Below, piece by piece: positions 23,350 through 34,870 of a stretch of DNA of 64,000 nucleotides; within the stretch, counting starts at the first letter, position 1, and each line of letters starts with the position of its first letter. The translations under genes and the position numbers were made by a program. Below the pieces are notes generated by a model that saw nothing but the letters and a program-made list of their open reading frames with translations, was not told the origin of the DNA and ran no database searches. The stretch comes from Amborella trichopoda. Its lineage: Eukaryota; Streptophyta; Magnoliopsida; Amborellales; Amborellaceae. The stretch covers positions 698,529-762,528 of the forward strand of contig NW_006499583.1 in assembly GCF_000471905.2 (NCBI RefSeq). The letters are read 5' to 3'.

Positions 23350-23354
23350 GTGGC
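23350..23354. repeat. Target site duplication GTGGC, left
   Basis: GTGGC directly precedes the left LTR and is repeated exactly at 42182-42186 after the right LTR. Five bases is the normal target duplication for gypsy integrase. Confidence 0.95.
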
Positions 23355-24126
23355 TGGTCGGATACCTTAATCTCGCCCCCCGGATCTAGATGATCAGATG
23401 ACACGTGCCTCAAGTTCGGAAGACCCGGGATTTGAGATCGCTCTCTCGAGAACCTTGTTCCTAAAGCAAGGGCAGATGCCCAACTGGTGAGAGAGGAATT
23501 TTAAACGTGAGGTGGAGACCAACCTCACATGGGTCCAAGACTTACTCAGGCTGACCCGCGGGGCGCCCTCTTAGATCACAACGGAAAGCCCCCAGTTGTT
23601 TCAACTGGTTCAGACTCTCATCCCCTGACTTGCATTCTCCTTGTTTTCTGCAAAGCCCTAACATGGTCAATTTACAAGACAAGTGGGCCGCGGGACCCAC
23701 CCTTATCTTGGGGCGAACATACACAGACGTGCACATTCAGATGGCAGAGAAGATGAGAAATTAGAGTGATGCGAAAGAGAGTTTGAATAAGAGGAGAAAA
23801 AAGAAGAGGACTTGACAAGGGGACTAGGCTAGCATGATAGCTGGACAAGTACAGTGACCGACTCAGAGTGGTAGCAAGATGGGCACGGTAACTCAGACCG
23901 GCACGACGATAATATTACTCGAAACCAAGACCTATATAACCGTGCTAATCTTGTGTGGCAGCAAGATGGGCATGGTACTTTGGACCAACACGACGGCAAT
24001 ACTGCTAAACAGCCAGACCTCTATGAAGGTCCTAGACTGAGTCTATCTTTTAGTCAAGAAAGAATGGAAGAGGAAAGGAGAAAAGATGAGAGATGAGAGA
24101 AGACGCGGGACAAAGCGGTAGGAAGG

Positions 24127-24565
24127 TCCCAGCGGCATTAGGCATCACCATCCCACGGCACTGGACACTGCTACTCGTGGCGGAAGGGTGAGTAGTGAGC
24201 TGCAGACAGCGTTGGCCATCGCTGTCGGCGGCACGAGAAGGCAGCAATGACCCTTCGTGGGCGGCGATAGGTATCGCCGTCTACGACAGGCACAAAGCGT
24301 GAAAGAGGCTTGCGGACAATGGAAGGTATTGCCATTTGCAAGAGGTGAAGCACGTGTGAGACTCCTTGTGGGCAGCGATAGGCATCGTTGTCTGCAGGAG
24401 ACACGAGGCAAGACAAGACCCCTGGGGGCGGCGATAGGTATTGCCGTCTGCAATAGGCACGAGACAGGACGAGAGCCCCACGGGCGGCGATAGGTATCGC
24501 CGTCTGCGACCCATAAGAGGAAAGAGAGATAGTCTGCGGTCGGCAATACACATCGCCGCATGTGA
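24127..24565 (-). repeat. Hairpin repeat array inside the 3' LTR
   Basis: A unit centred on GGCGATAGGTATCGCC, a 7-bp perfect stem with a GG loop, recurs about every 55-57 bases at roughly 24263, 24318, 24375, 24430, 24485 and 24541, with weaker copies near 24130 and 24190. GTCTGC usually follows. The open frames on both strands here are products of the repeat. The array is downstream of the inferred promoter, so in the 5' LTR it would be transcribed. Confidence 0.85.
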
Positions 24566-25015
24566 CGCCAATCTTGGAACCGAAACAGGAGCCTGACTCG
24601 TTGCTTGAGCGTGGGCCGGCTCACCATGTGCTCCTCAGATGACGTTACGCACAACAACGACTAACGCCGTGCGCGAACCATATTGAGGAAAAGATATGAA
24701 CAAAGAGAGAGAGAGGAAGAAGCTCATGCATGGCGCTGCCATCGCCATGCACGACCTACAAAACTGCAGGAGGGGGAAGAAAGAAAGAGGCATGCATGGC
24801 ACTGCCACTGCCGTGCATGGCCTCTGGAAAAGACCAGCAGAGAAGAAGAAGAAAGAGAAGAAGAGAGAGAAGAGAGAGGAAGAAAACCTAAGATTGAGAA
24901 GAAGGGAAGAGAGAGAAAATACCTCGAAGATAGGAGGGGTACTGCTTTAAACTTTATCTCTCCTCTCTCTCTCTCCAAGATGTGATCAAGAGAATGCAAG
25001 AAGAAAACCCTAATT

Positions 25016-25021
25016 TTTATT
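25016..25021 (-). terminator. Poly(A) signal AATAAA in the 3' LTR
   Basis: The minus strand reads AATAAA, about 65 bases downstream of the TATA box at 25082-25091, consistent with a short R region. The same motif sits at 40822-40827 in the 5' LTR. Confidence 0.6.
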
Positions 25022-25081
25022 GAATCCGTGTACAATGATTTCGGTTCCCCAAAAGAGATCCCCTTCAATGAGAGGTAGCGT

Positions 25082-25091
25082 CCATTTATAG
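25082..25091 (-). promoter_or_regulatory. TATA box of the 3' LTR
   Basis: The minus strand reads CTATAAATGG; the other LTR has CTATAAATAG at 40891-40900. Transcription would begin about 30 bases further left. Confidence 0.7.
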
Positions 25092-26569
25092 ACTAGAGCT
25101 AAAATATGGGCGGATTACCTAAAACTAATTGGGGATAATTATAATTTATGTGAATTAAAAAAAAAGAAATTAGGGTGCAAAATGACTGATTTGCCCTTGC
25201 TTAACAATTAAAAAAATTCCAAAACAGTCTATTGAGAACTTGGGACATTCTTGATTCCTCTTGAACAATTCGGCAATCCGAATGAACAAAAGATGATTAC
25301 CATCGTGTAGGGCTCAATGCTACGATCAATTTGATAATAATTGTAAACCATGAATCACACTTTAAAGGCATGACCACATAACTTGAAATTCACATAGATC
25401 TTGAAAAATTTTGATAGATAGTGGGTCTTCATGTCGATGTTTTTATGTGATTTCTTCACTAAATCGCATTGAGTATGTCACCACGATCACGTTGCAACAA
25501 ACGAGACGCGATTTGATGCCCGAACGAAGTTTTGGCACTCTTGAACTTTTGTCCGAAATTTGGAATTCTGGCTGCCTGAATTAGCAGTGACTTCGACATG
25601 ATCTTGTACGAAATCTAACTCTTCATCACACGCGGGGTTCGGACCAGTGATAGCCACAGTGTTACGCACGCGATGCAACTGGTCTCTCATCGATCGAGCT
25701 TGCGAGCGCTATGATTTGGCCGCTCAAGTGAGTGGATGTACTGCTGATTTTCTGTAACGTGCGGCTTCAAATCACGATCTTCTCTCTACTTTTTCTCCCT
25801 GCTCCGAGATCGTCACAAGACGTGCCACATATCAAAACACTCGTTTCGACGAGACAAACGCGTTCAAATAAGTTTGAGTGCCATCCGATCTCGAAAAGAG
25901 AGATATGGGCATCGCAAGTTCCCCACTCGTGCTATGCTTAATGGAGTTTAGTTGTAGGGTGGCCACAGGGAAATAGTGTGCGGCTCCTTCTGTTTTAATC
26001 TTTTGCCCGTAACTTCTTCCTAGAGTGTCTATTTAAGCTGAAATTTGACCTCTGAGGTTTCTAACCGTTCCAGATCTAATGGAGGGTGTACCACAACCAT
26101 TTGATGCTTCGAAAGTAGAGTTCCAGTTATAGAGATCCGTTTTAGGGTGTTAGAGGCAGATTCTGCCAAAATTGTTTCTTCCTCTGCACTACCTTAGACA
26201 TGTCGGAATGTGACGAAACTTGGCAAGAGGCTTTTAGGAGTCCTTATGAAGTTCTTGATCTATTATGGGGCGAAATTTCCACTGTTTGTCAGGCTTTATT
26301 GACCGACTTCTCTCTTATTCCGCATCGGGGACCGATAGTGCTGAAAAATGTCTACAAACAACATGCCCTGCCAAATGTTGTGCTTCAAGAGAAGCGAGAA
26401 GGACAATATTCAAAAAATTTCCTCTGGCTTTATTTCTTTTTTCTTGCTAGCCAACGGACCACGTGAACATCGAGGAGAAATCCACACAATGCTTTATTTA
26501 GGATGCTCAGACGTTTGAATGCATTTGATGCAGATCCATCCGTGGAGACTTTGGGGGAGAAGAGACTTT

Positions 26570-27068
26570 GAGGGATCTTTTGCTCATCGTCCTCACCCTA
26601 AGGACTCTTTTTTATTTTGAGGGACCTTTTGTTCATTGTCCGCACCCTCGGGGACTCTTTTTTATTTTGAGAGATCTTTTGTTCATTGTCCTCACCCTAA
26701 GGACTCTTTTTTATTTTGATACATCTTTTGTTCATCGTTGTCACCCTCGGGACTCTTTTTGTTTTTGGAGGGATCTTTCGGTCATCGTCCTCACCCTAGG
26801 GATTCTCTTTGATTTTGAGGGATCTTTTGTTCATTGTCCTCACCCTCAGGGACTCTTTTTGCTTTTGAGGGATCTTTTGTTCATCGTCCTCACCCTCGGG
26901 ACTCTTTTCTATTTTGAGGGATCTTTTGTTAATCGCCCTCACCCTCGTGACTCTTTGTTTTTTCTAGGATCTTTCGGTCATCATCCTCACCCTCAAGGAA
27001 TCTTCTTGCTTTTGGAGGGATCTTTCGGCCATCGTCCTCACCCTCAAAGACTCTTTTTGTTTTTTTTG
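26570..27068. repeat. Minisatellite, ten units of about 50 bp
   Basis: The unit GGGATCTTTTGTTCATCGTC followed by CTCACCCTCGGGACTCTTTTT recurs ten times with starts near 26572, 26621, 26671, 26721, 26770, 26819, 26869, 26918, 26967 and 27018. Three phases of the repeat are open, which produces a 188-residue plus-strand frame that is not a gene. Confidence 0.92.
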
Positions 27069-27539
27069 GATTTGGGAGATCTTGTGAGGCTCTCACTCCT
27101 AGGTGAGCCATCTTGTGTTGAAATTAGATCCTAGCTGAGGATTTTGTGGGGACCTCGTTAGCCAGAATTACACCTGTTTGGCAATGGGGTGCCGGCTGAG
27201 GGTGTGATGTTGCGTCAATCTTCTCTATCGGTCCAAGCGTCCTTTACAGATTTCACCTGGATTGGGGAAGTGGTGTCGTAAAGACGGTTTTCACCGACCT
27301 CCTTTATTTTTGGGCTCTTTCACCCATGACCTTGTGGCCATGTCCATCCTTTTCATCCGATTTTGCTCACGGCGCCCTCTCAGGTTTTCACTGTGCCCGG
27401 GTTTAATTTTTTGACATTTTTACTCATGGTTTTGTGATCGTGCTCGTCCACTTTTTGTTTTTATATTATATTTTTTTGACATTTTTACCCATGACACCCT
27501 TGTGGGTTTTTGTCATGTTCGTCTTTTTTTTGTGAAGGC

Positions 27540-29000
27540 ATGTTTAAAGTTCATGCCTTCAGGACCTGTGCGGAGCCTTTTAACGTCATGACGTCAGGAC
27601 ATGCACTATAGTTTAAGGTCATACAAGTGGACCATGGTGGTGATAGATGGGAACGTTTGGAGGTCATGGAGTGAGCATGGTGGTGATTATACTCACTTTG
27701 GGAGAATGGCATGAGGCTGCCTATGAGAAATGGATAATATATGAGTGGAAAGTGAAAAGTGGTAACCTACTAACTGACAGCGAGTATGGATGACGGGATG
27801 CCTCACCGTTTTGTAAGCGCGAGTAAGACTCACTGGGGAATGATGGATGATGGTAAGGAAGTGAATGGACTCACTGGGGAAGTAATGAAGGTGGTGCGTG
27901 CACACGAACAGGTCAGGAAAGGCATGCGTGAAGATGCATGTAAAGGGCGCGTACGCGTATGTGGGGGCAAGTTTAAGGTCATGCTTCCTGGATTTGGGCA
28001 AAGTAGTTTAACGTCTTGCGACCAGGATGTGACTATAGTTTTAGGTCATAAAGTTGGACCTTGACTACGCAGTTTAAAGTCATGTAGCTAAGACCATGCT
28101 GTTTATGGTCGTTCAACTAGACCTTCGCTATTATTTTAGGACATATAGTTTGGACTGTCACTACAGTTTAAGGTCATATAGTTTGGACCACAGTTGTGCA
28201 GTTTAAAGTCACGCAGTTAGGACCATGCAGTTTAAGGTCGTGCAACTAGACCTCCGCTATAGTTTAAGGTCATATAGTTTGAACTATGGTTACACAGTTT
28301 AAAGTCTTGCAGCGAGGGCCATGCAGTTTAAGGTCGGGCAACTAGACCTCCGCTACAGTTTAAGGTCTTAGAGTTGGACCATGCAGTTTAGGGCCGTGCA
28401 CCTAGACCGTTTAGGTGAGCCGCCATGTAAGTAAAGCTCCATGGGGTACAGAGACAGTGGTTCGGCGAGAAGCTAACCCACTGGGGATTAATGGGGTAAA
28501 TATGACTCCACGGGGATAATGAGCAATGGTATGCATGTAACTCTACTGGAGATGGTAGACCGGTCACAGATGTAACCCCACTGGGGATTGAAGAGATAAG
28601 AATGACCCTAACTCTATTGGGGATAATAGGTTGCAATATGAATGTGACTCCTATCGGGGATGAGGGATAATGGCTCGCATGTAGCTCCACTGGGAACGAC
28701 AGTCCAGAGCGCACGTGCAACCCCACTAAGGATAGTGGTAGAATACACCCGATGGGGAGGTGCGTCCATTTCACAATTCAAAGTCATGTGAAAGGACTAT
28801 TTGTCTTGCAGTTTAGCGTCTTGCTACAGGGATGTGCGTTACCGTTTTAAGGTCTTGTAGCTCGGACCATGGCTATGCAGTTTAAAGTCATGCGGCTAAG
28901 ATTATGTAGTTTAAGGTCATGCAACTAGACGTCCGCTACAGTTTAAGGTCATATTGTTTGGACCATGCAGTTTAGGGTCGTGGACCTAGACCATTTAGGT
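27540..29000. repeat. CAGTTTAAGGTC tandem family, interrupted
   Basis: Units of about 33-36 bp of the form CAGTTTAAGGTCATGCAACT with AGACC or GGACC after them recur many times, densest at 28060-28425 and again 28775-28990. Three variants alternate to give a roughly 100-bp higher-order unit. A different array (28430-28770) splits the family. Confidence 0.85.
28430..28770. repeat. CTCCACTGGGGAT tandem family
   Basis: ACTCCACTGGGGATAATG-like words recur about every 50-60 bases (six to seven copies), and the family reappears at 29000-29100 after the CAGTTTAAGG units. Confidence 0.8.
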
Positions 29001-29174
29001 AAGGGAATGTGACTCTATGGGGAATAGAGCCGTAATTGGAGACCCGATTCTATGAGGATATGATGGCTGTATTGCAGAGAATGGACTCCATGGGGATGCA
29101 AAGCGATGATCATGTAATCTCTGGGTGTAGCTTTGGAGCTGTGAGAGAAATCCATAGATGGAAGTGTCATAGCA

Positions 29175-29515
29175 CACGGTGTTAGGCTTAGATGATATGC
29201 ACGCGACGTTAGGCCTAGAAGATGCGCACACGGCGTTGGGCTTGTGGTGAAGCATACGACGTTAGGTGACCGACGAAGCACACGACGTTAGCGGTGTTGG
29301 CTTCTGGTGAAGCGCATGGTGTTGGCTTCTGATGAAGCGCCCGACGTTAGCCTCTTTAGTAAAGCACGTGGCGTTAGCATTCGAGGGACGCACAACATTG
29401 AGCTTGGGAAGAGTGACGCACGACGATAAGTTGGATGAGGCATGTGGCGTTAGGCTTAGTAATGCGCGCAACGTTAGTATCTGAAAGACACGTGTGACGT
29501 TAAGGCGTAGCGATG
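29175..29515. repeat. GACGTTAGGCTT tandem family
   Basis: Words like CACACGACGTTAGGCTT and GATGAAGCGC alternate about every 25-40 bases over 340 bp. Divergent but clearly serial. Confidence 0.8.
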
Positions 29516-30404
29516 GCAACAGACGGCAACATGTTCATGAGGCACAGGCAGCAATAACTTGCATTTGGACCCGGGCTTGACCCGCCCCGACCTGGATCTA
29601 TCGCCATCTGAAGACATGGGCTGGAGCGTCATTTTGAGCTTGTGAAGGGCAACTTGTGTAACCCTCATCTATAAAACGGGGTAAAACCCCATTTTACTGT
29701 TTTACTGAAGGCAAAACAGTGAAAAGGAGACTTAGAGCTAGAGAGAACTCCCGGACAGAGACTTGCGCATTGAACCTCAGCAAGTTCGAGGACATTTGCA
29801 GGGTGCTCGCAAAGGTCTTCAGAGAGTGTCAGGGCTTCTGGCGAGGGTAATAGGGGCTTCAAAGGGATTCACCGAGACTTTTCCTTTGAAGAAGAACAAC
29901 AACCATTGAAGCTATCGTGAGAGGAAGAGTGGTGCCATCGAGTTGCGACACTATTTCCAGTGTGCACAAGTACTCCTTGGTGGACTTCTGGCAATCTTGG
30001 GGTCACCAGCAAGGAAGGAACAAGAGTAGCAGTGGGCTCACAAGAAATACAGTGACATTCCGATGAGTTCTTTTGTTTTTTTTTTTGTTTGTTTTTGTTT
30101 TTTTGTTTTTTTTGTTTTTAGGGGATTGGAAAGGTGAGAAGAAGGGAGACCGAGAGGTCACAAGGAGATTTCTGTAGAGATTTCGATGGTTTCTCTGTTA
30201 TTCCCGGCTGCCGTTAAGGGGAAAGAACAGGGTCAGAAGGGGGTTCGCGGCGGGTGGAGGAGAGTTCCGGCAAGACCCGAAGGGTTGTGGGGGAGGCGAG
30301 CATGAGAAGGTTGACCGTCACTATGGGGCAACGGTTAGGGAAACTGAAGAGGCACATAACATTAACTGCCCCTTGGGAATTGGGGATAGTGGGAACCAGG
30401 GCAC

Positions 30405-30715
30405 TGCATTAAGTCGCATGCAATGCTACCTTCATGCGGTGCAGAGCTGCGCATGGCGATAGCCACGATCGACAGTGTACCACTCATGGCAGTAGCTGCC
30501 TGCGGTGTTGGACTGCCCACGATAGTGGTAATGCGTGGCATTGAGTTGCACGTGGTGAAGGTCGTGCGCTGCATTAGGCTGCACACGGCGATGGTCATGC
30601 ACGACATTGAGCTGCACACGCCAGTGGTCACCCGCGGAGTTCTGCGATGATGGTCATGCACGGTGTTAAGTTGCACGCGTAAGTGGACACCCGCGGCGTT
30701 CTGCTGCACGAGGCG
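30405..30715. repeat. GCATTGAGCTGCACACGG tandem family
   Basis: Units of about 45 bp with GCATTGAGTTGCACGTGGTG and variants, each followed by a GGTCATGC-like word, recur about seven times. Confidence 0.8.
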
Positions 30716-31269
30716 ATGGCCATGGATGGCGGTGCCTTGTGGGGGTCAAGAGTGATGGAAAATGAGAGGGCCCGACCACTGCAGTCTGTTGGAAGCCAAG
30801 TTCTCTAGTACAATAGTGAAGTATGTTAGTTTGAGGAAGGGCACCCATCATAGGCCAGCTCCTTGCCAGGGAAGTCTGCTTTGTTTATCTGATGGACTCT
30901 CTCAGAATAGCTCTTCCCTCTTTTGGAAACCAACCATACTTCTTTAGATGAATTGAAGCTTACTTGGAAATGGTTGGTCCTCCTCAGACGCAAAAGCAAC
31001 ATTTCAGCGTGAACATCCTCTTTTCCTTTGAAGAAAGAGCAACTGTTAATATTATATCTGTAACCTCCCTGATAATGGGCTTTTTGACTTTTACTTGTAA
31101 CCTTTTCTAATGCACTAAAAGAAATGAATTTCTTTTGAGTTGGGTTGCCATTTTTCTTTTCCATTCCTTTCTTTTTACTGCATGCACTGCATTTTAAGAG
31201 CACATAAGGGATAATACTTTTTTAGGTATTGTCCATTGATAGGGGGCATTGTCTCTTCTCCATAAGAGT

Positions 31270-32280
31270 TTACCAGTATATAGGCCCCATTTGGTGTGAC
31301 CTTTTTACTATGAAGGGACCTTCGCATTTGGGTTCGAACTTTCTTTTGCGGCGTCCATGCATGACAATCGGTCTCTTGACTGCTAAGACTAGATCCCCAC
31401 GAGTGAATGAACAAACCTTAATAGACTTGTCAAAGGCTCTCTTCATCCTCCCGTGATTGAGTTTAAGGTTTTGCTGGGCCTCTAGCCTCTTTTCATCAAG
31501 AGCATCCAACTCTTGATAATAGAGCGTGACCTTCTCATCTTCAGTCAGTTCCTGATGTATAGCGACCCAGAGTGAGGGTAGTTGAACCTCGGGAGGTAAA
31601 ACTGCCTCACCTCCATAAACCAGGGAATAAGAAGTAGAGTCTGTAGCATTCTGAGTGGTGGTGCGATAGCCCCACAGAGCTTCAGGCAGCTTCTCATGCC
31701 AGTTCTTCTTGGACTTCAAAACTGACTTCCAAAGCACCCTGCACAGGATTTTATTGAACACCTCAGTTAAACCATTAGCTCGAGGGTGGTACATGATCTA
31801 GTAGTACCACTCAAAACTGAACTGGTTAATAGGCGATCAATGTGATGGCTTTTAAACTGAGGGCCATTATAAGAGATTATTCTGTCCGAAACCTCAAACC
31901 AATAAATGATATGGTGATGCACAAAGTTGGCAACAGTGGCCCCTGGAACTAGCTTGAGTGGGTCTGCTTCAGCCCACTTGGAAAAGTAATCTGTCGCTAC
32001 AAGGATGAAGCCACGACCCAAGGCAGAAGGAGGGTCGATGGGTCCTACAATGTCCATACCCCATTGGGAAAGGGCCATGATGCTACTTTAGGATGGAGAG
32101 GCTTTGAGGGCTGATGGATGAGGCTTGAGTGCATTTGGTATACCTGTCATCTTTTAGCATAGTTTTGGGCATTAGCCACCATTGAAGGCCAATAATACCC
32201 GAGTCTGCGTATGTGCTCAATAGAGCTTAGGGTCGGATTGGTGCAGCCCGCAGATACCTGAATGCACTTCTTTCAGTACT
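31270..32280 (-). pseudogene. Tat integrase (H2C2, core, C-terminal domain), frameshifted
   Basis: Reading downward on the minus strand: a zinc-finger block with HSGICGLHQ at about 32260, then YYWPSM in another frame; the core with WGMDIVGPIDPP (first catalytic Asp, about 32060) and VATDYFSKWAEADPL; ISYNGPQF where families have SDNG, so the second catalytic Asp is replaced by Tyr; a frame change at about 31790; HPRANGLTEVFNKIL with the catalytic Glu; ALWGYRTT; and a C-terminal region with GDLVL and KCEGPFIV. Integrase inserts element cDNA in the nucleus. The loss of a catalytic Asp plus frameshifts means this copy is inactive. Confidence 0.92.
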
Positions 32281-32284
32281 TTAC

Positions 32285-33145
32285 TTACTTCTCGTGCATC
32301 GACGCATCTGAGGAGAATTCCGTCAAGTGATCAACGAAAGAGAACATCCTCATCAAGAAGGGTGTACTTGGTAGAAATCCATCGTATCCGTTGTGTTCGA
32401 CCCGATCCTCAGGCAGCCTTCCATGCCTTATGAAGTTCATGATAGGCTCCCTCCAGTCCTCTACTTGTTCAACCTCCGCACATATCGGGTCGAAGAATTC
32501 TGGCTTCTGCTTCTCAACCCTAGATTCTTTACCTCGGGACATCTCCTGCTCTGCCTTAATGACATCCTTGGCTACAAGGAGTGCTCCAAATGGATAAGGC
32601 GGGCATTCAAGGAAGACATCTATCTCATCATCTGCATCAACTTTGGTTTTCAAGTCAACATGTCTCCATTCTATTACCCAAATAGGCGTGGGCCCTGGTG
32701 AAGACAGTTGAATGGTAACCCCGAGCTTTGCAAGCGCGTTGGCCTGCGAGTTTAACCTTCTAGGGATGTGAATTAGCGAGAAATCATCGAACTGGGCTAT
32801 ATAAGATTTGGTCGTGTCATGATAAGGTTTTAGAGTATCCTTCTTTATGTCATAAATCCCATTAAGCTGTCGGATGACCAGCTCAGAGTCGCCGAAGATG
32901 TCCAGCTGCTCTAGATCTAGCTCCAGGGTGATCTCCAATCCGATTATGAGGGCTTGGTATTCAGCCTCATTATGAGAAAATGCCTCTATGAGTGAGAAGG
33001 ATAGAGCAATAATTCCACCATCGGGCGTCAGGAACATGACTTCGGCACCTCCTCTATCAGACTGGAATGCTCCATCGAAGTACATCTCCCACGGCCGAGT
33101 TAGCACCATACAGAAAACTTCTTCATCCGAGAGATCACTTGACAT
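32285..33145 (-). pseudogene. Archaeal-type RNase H (second RNase H) of the Tat element
   Basis: A 286-residue open segment contains WEMYFDGAFQSDRGGAEV (first Asp), FSHNEAEYQALIIGLEI (Glu), IFGDSELVIRQLNG (Asp) and IHIPRRLNSQANALAKLG, the pattern of the archaeal/plant-type RNase H acquired by the Tat lineage in addition to its own retroviral RNase H. All four acidic or nearby positions look preserved, and this is the least damaged pol segment. The last 100 residues form the linker to integrase. Presence of this domain is the main reason for the Tat call. Confidence 0.92.
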
Positions 33146-33169
33146 GGGAGATTCTTAAGGGACTGGGTG

Positions 33170-34735
33170 AGCCGCTAGGAAGTCTGCTAAGGTTGACGTT
33201 TGACGGATTTCTGTGGTACATACGTGATGTCGAACTGCATCAGTAATAATGCCCACTTGGCCAATCGTCCTGACAGGCATGGCCGGGTCATAAGGAATTT
33301 GATCGGGTCGGCCTTCGTGACCGAGCAAGTAATGGCAGAGCTTATGTGCCGCAAAGATTAAAGCTAGGCAGATCTTCTCGATGGGAGGGTAATTCTTCTC
33401 GGCACCTTACATCCTGCGGCTGAGATATTATAGTGTTGTTTCTTTCCCCTCATCATTGTTCTGTGCTAAGGGTGCCCCAAGTGATTCATCAAGAGCGGTC
33501 ACGTATAGAATGAGAGACCTTCCCAACACCGACGTGGAGAGTACCGGAGGATTCAACAAGTATTGCTTGATATCATCAAGTGCAACTTGACACACCTCAT
33601 CCCATATGAAGGGAGTGTCCTTCTTCAGCAGGTGTGAAAAGGGCTTGCATTGTTCTGAGAGGTTCGAGATGAACCTTTGAATGTAGGCCAGCTGCCCTTG
33701 GAGAGAGCAAAGCTCACGTAGGATTGTAAATGGTGGCATGTCCTGGATCACTTGATTTTGACCGGCTCAATCTTCAGCCCACAATACCTCACGATGAACC
33801 CTAAGAACTTTCTTGAATGTAAGCTAAAGGCACATTTCAAGGGGTTTATATTGAGTTGGTGATGTCGCAGCCGCTCAAATACCTTTTCAAGGTCCTTCAT
33901 GTGAGCATCCTTTACTTTAGACTTCACCACCAAGTCATCCACATAGCACTGGACCTCCTTGTGTATCATGTCCTTGAAGATGGTCATCATGGCTCGCTGT
34001 TACGTGGCATCAGCATTCTTTAACCTGAAAGGCATCATAATGTAGCGAAAAGACACCTTTTGGGGTCAAGAATGTAGTGGCCTCTTCATCCTCTAGTGTC
34101 ATCTTGATATGATTATAACCAGAATACCCATCCATGAAGGAGAAGATCTGGCGATGAGCAGTGGAATCAACAAGCATCTCGTTGAATGGTAGGGGAAAGT
34201 CATCCTTGGGGCAGGCAGTGTTCAGATCGCAAAAGTCAATACAGATCCTGATTTGGCCATTTTTCTTCTTTATTGGGACAATATTTGCCAGCCATCTTGG
34301 GTATTTGACTTCACGTATGAATCCAGCTTGCCTGAGCTTGTTCACCTCAGCATCGATCTGCATCTCAAGGTCGAGTCTAAACCTTCTTGATTTCTACTTT
34401 ATGGGTTTGATGGACAGATCAATGCTGAGACGATGAACAACAATTTGAGGGTCTAAATAGGGCATCGCATGGTAGTGTCAGGCGAAGACGTCCTGGTTTT
34501 CTCGGAGGAAGGAAATATAACATTCTTTCTCCAGTGGGTACATTTCTATCGAGATGAAAGTTGGCCTTGGGATAGCCTCATCCCCTAAGTTTATCTCTTC
34601 AATCTCATCAGTCGTGACCTGACCACCTTCCTCCCACTCTTCCAAAGCTTGTTGTAACTCTTCGTCAAGGGATTCAGGATGCTTCTTATCAATCTTGAAA
34701 GCAGAGACCCACGATCCTGACATTTCTGCTTCCAA
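33170..34735 (-). pseudogene. Tat reverse transcriptase and RNase H, broken
   Basis: From 34735 down: an N-terminal RT approach (MYPLEKECYISFLRENQDVF), stops near 34475 and 34395, then VNKLRQAGFIREVKYPRWLA, IRICIDFCDLNTACPKDDFP and FSFMDGYSGYNHIKM (first catalytic Asp of the palm), ending at 34010. After a frame change QCYVDDLVVKSK (the YVDD active site, about 33940) and KCAFSLHSRKFLGFIV follow, then after another shift the RNase H: SHLLKKDTPFIWDEVCQVAL and LYVTALDESLGAPLAQ. The intact enzyme copies element RNA into DNA and degrades the RNA strand. Catalytic motifs are present but the frame is not continuous. Confidence 0.93.
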
Positions 34736-34870
34736 GAGGGCCCCAGTATGGGAGGCGATTCTTGAACTATTGTCTGATCAGATAATGAAAGGGTCAGCTT
34801 CGAACATGGTTGACCCATTGGATCACAGAGGCTGACTTTGACATTTAGTGATTGTGGAGTCCATGGCATC

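Larger units (their letters stand above)
23355..26360 (-). repeat. 3' LTR of the Tat element
   Basis: It begins TGGTCGGATACC on the plus strand and ends TCTACAAACA; the partner begins TGATCGGATGCC and ends TCTTCAAACA. It contains a hairpin array (24127-24565), a poly(A) signal and a TATA box in minus-strand orientation. The base run beside its inner edge (inverse of 26361-26373, GGCAGGGCATGT) is only a weak polypurine tract. Confidence 0.95.
26361..31224 (-). other. Long 3' untranslated region of the Tat element
   Basis: About 4.9 kb between the integrase end and the 3' LTR has no retroelement domain but carries at least five unrelated tandem arrays (listed separately) and a T/G run at 30070-30120. 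Open frames here follow the repeat periodicity and have no family motifs. Tat elements are known for such hypervariable, repeat-generating 3' regions. Confidence 0.85.

Noticed and set aside
24145..24657. Overlapping open frames of 96-170 residues on both strands in the LTR
   Set aside because: All derive from the 55-57 bp hairpin repeat, and matching frames in the other LTR have shifted.
26568..27134. 188-residue plus-strand open frame
   Set aside because: It follows the 50-bp minisatellite period and encodes a repeating hydrophobic peptide with no family motif; it is antisense to the Tat element.
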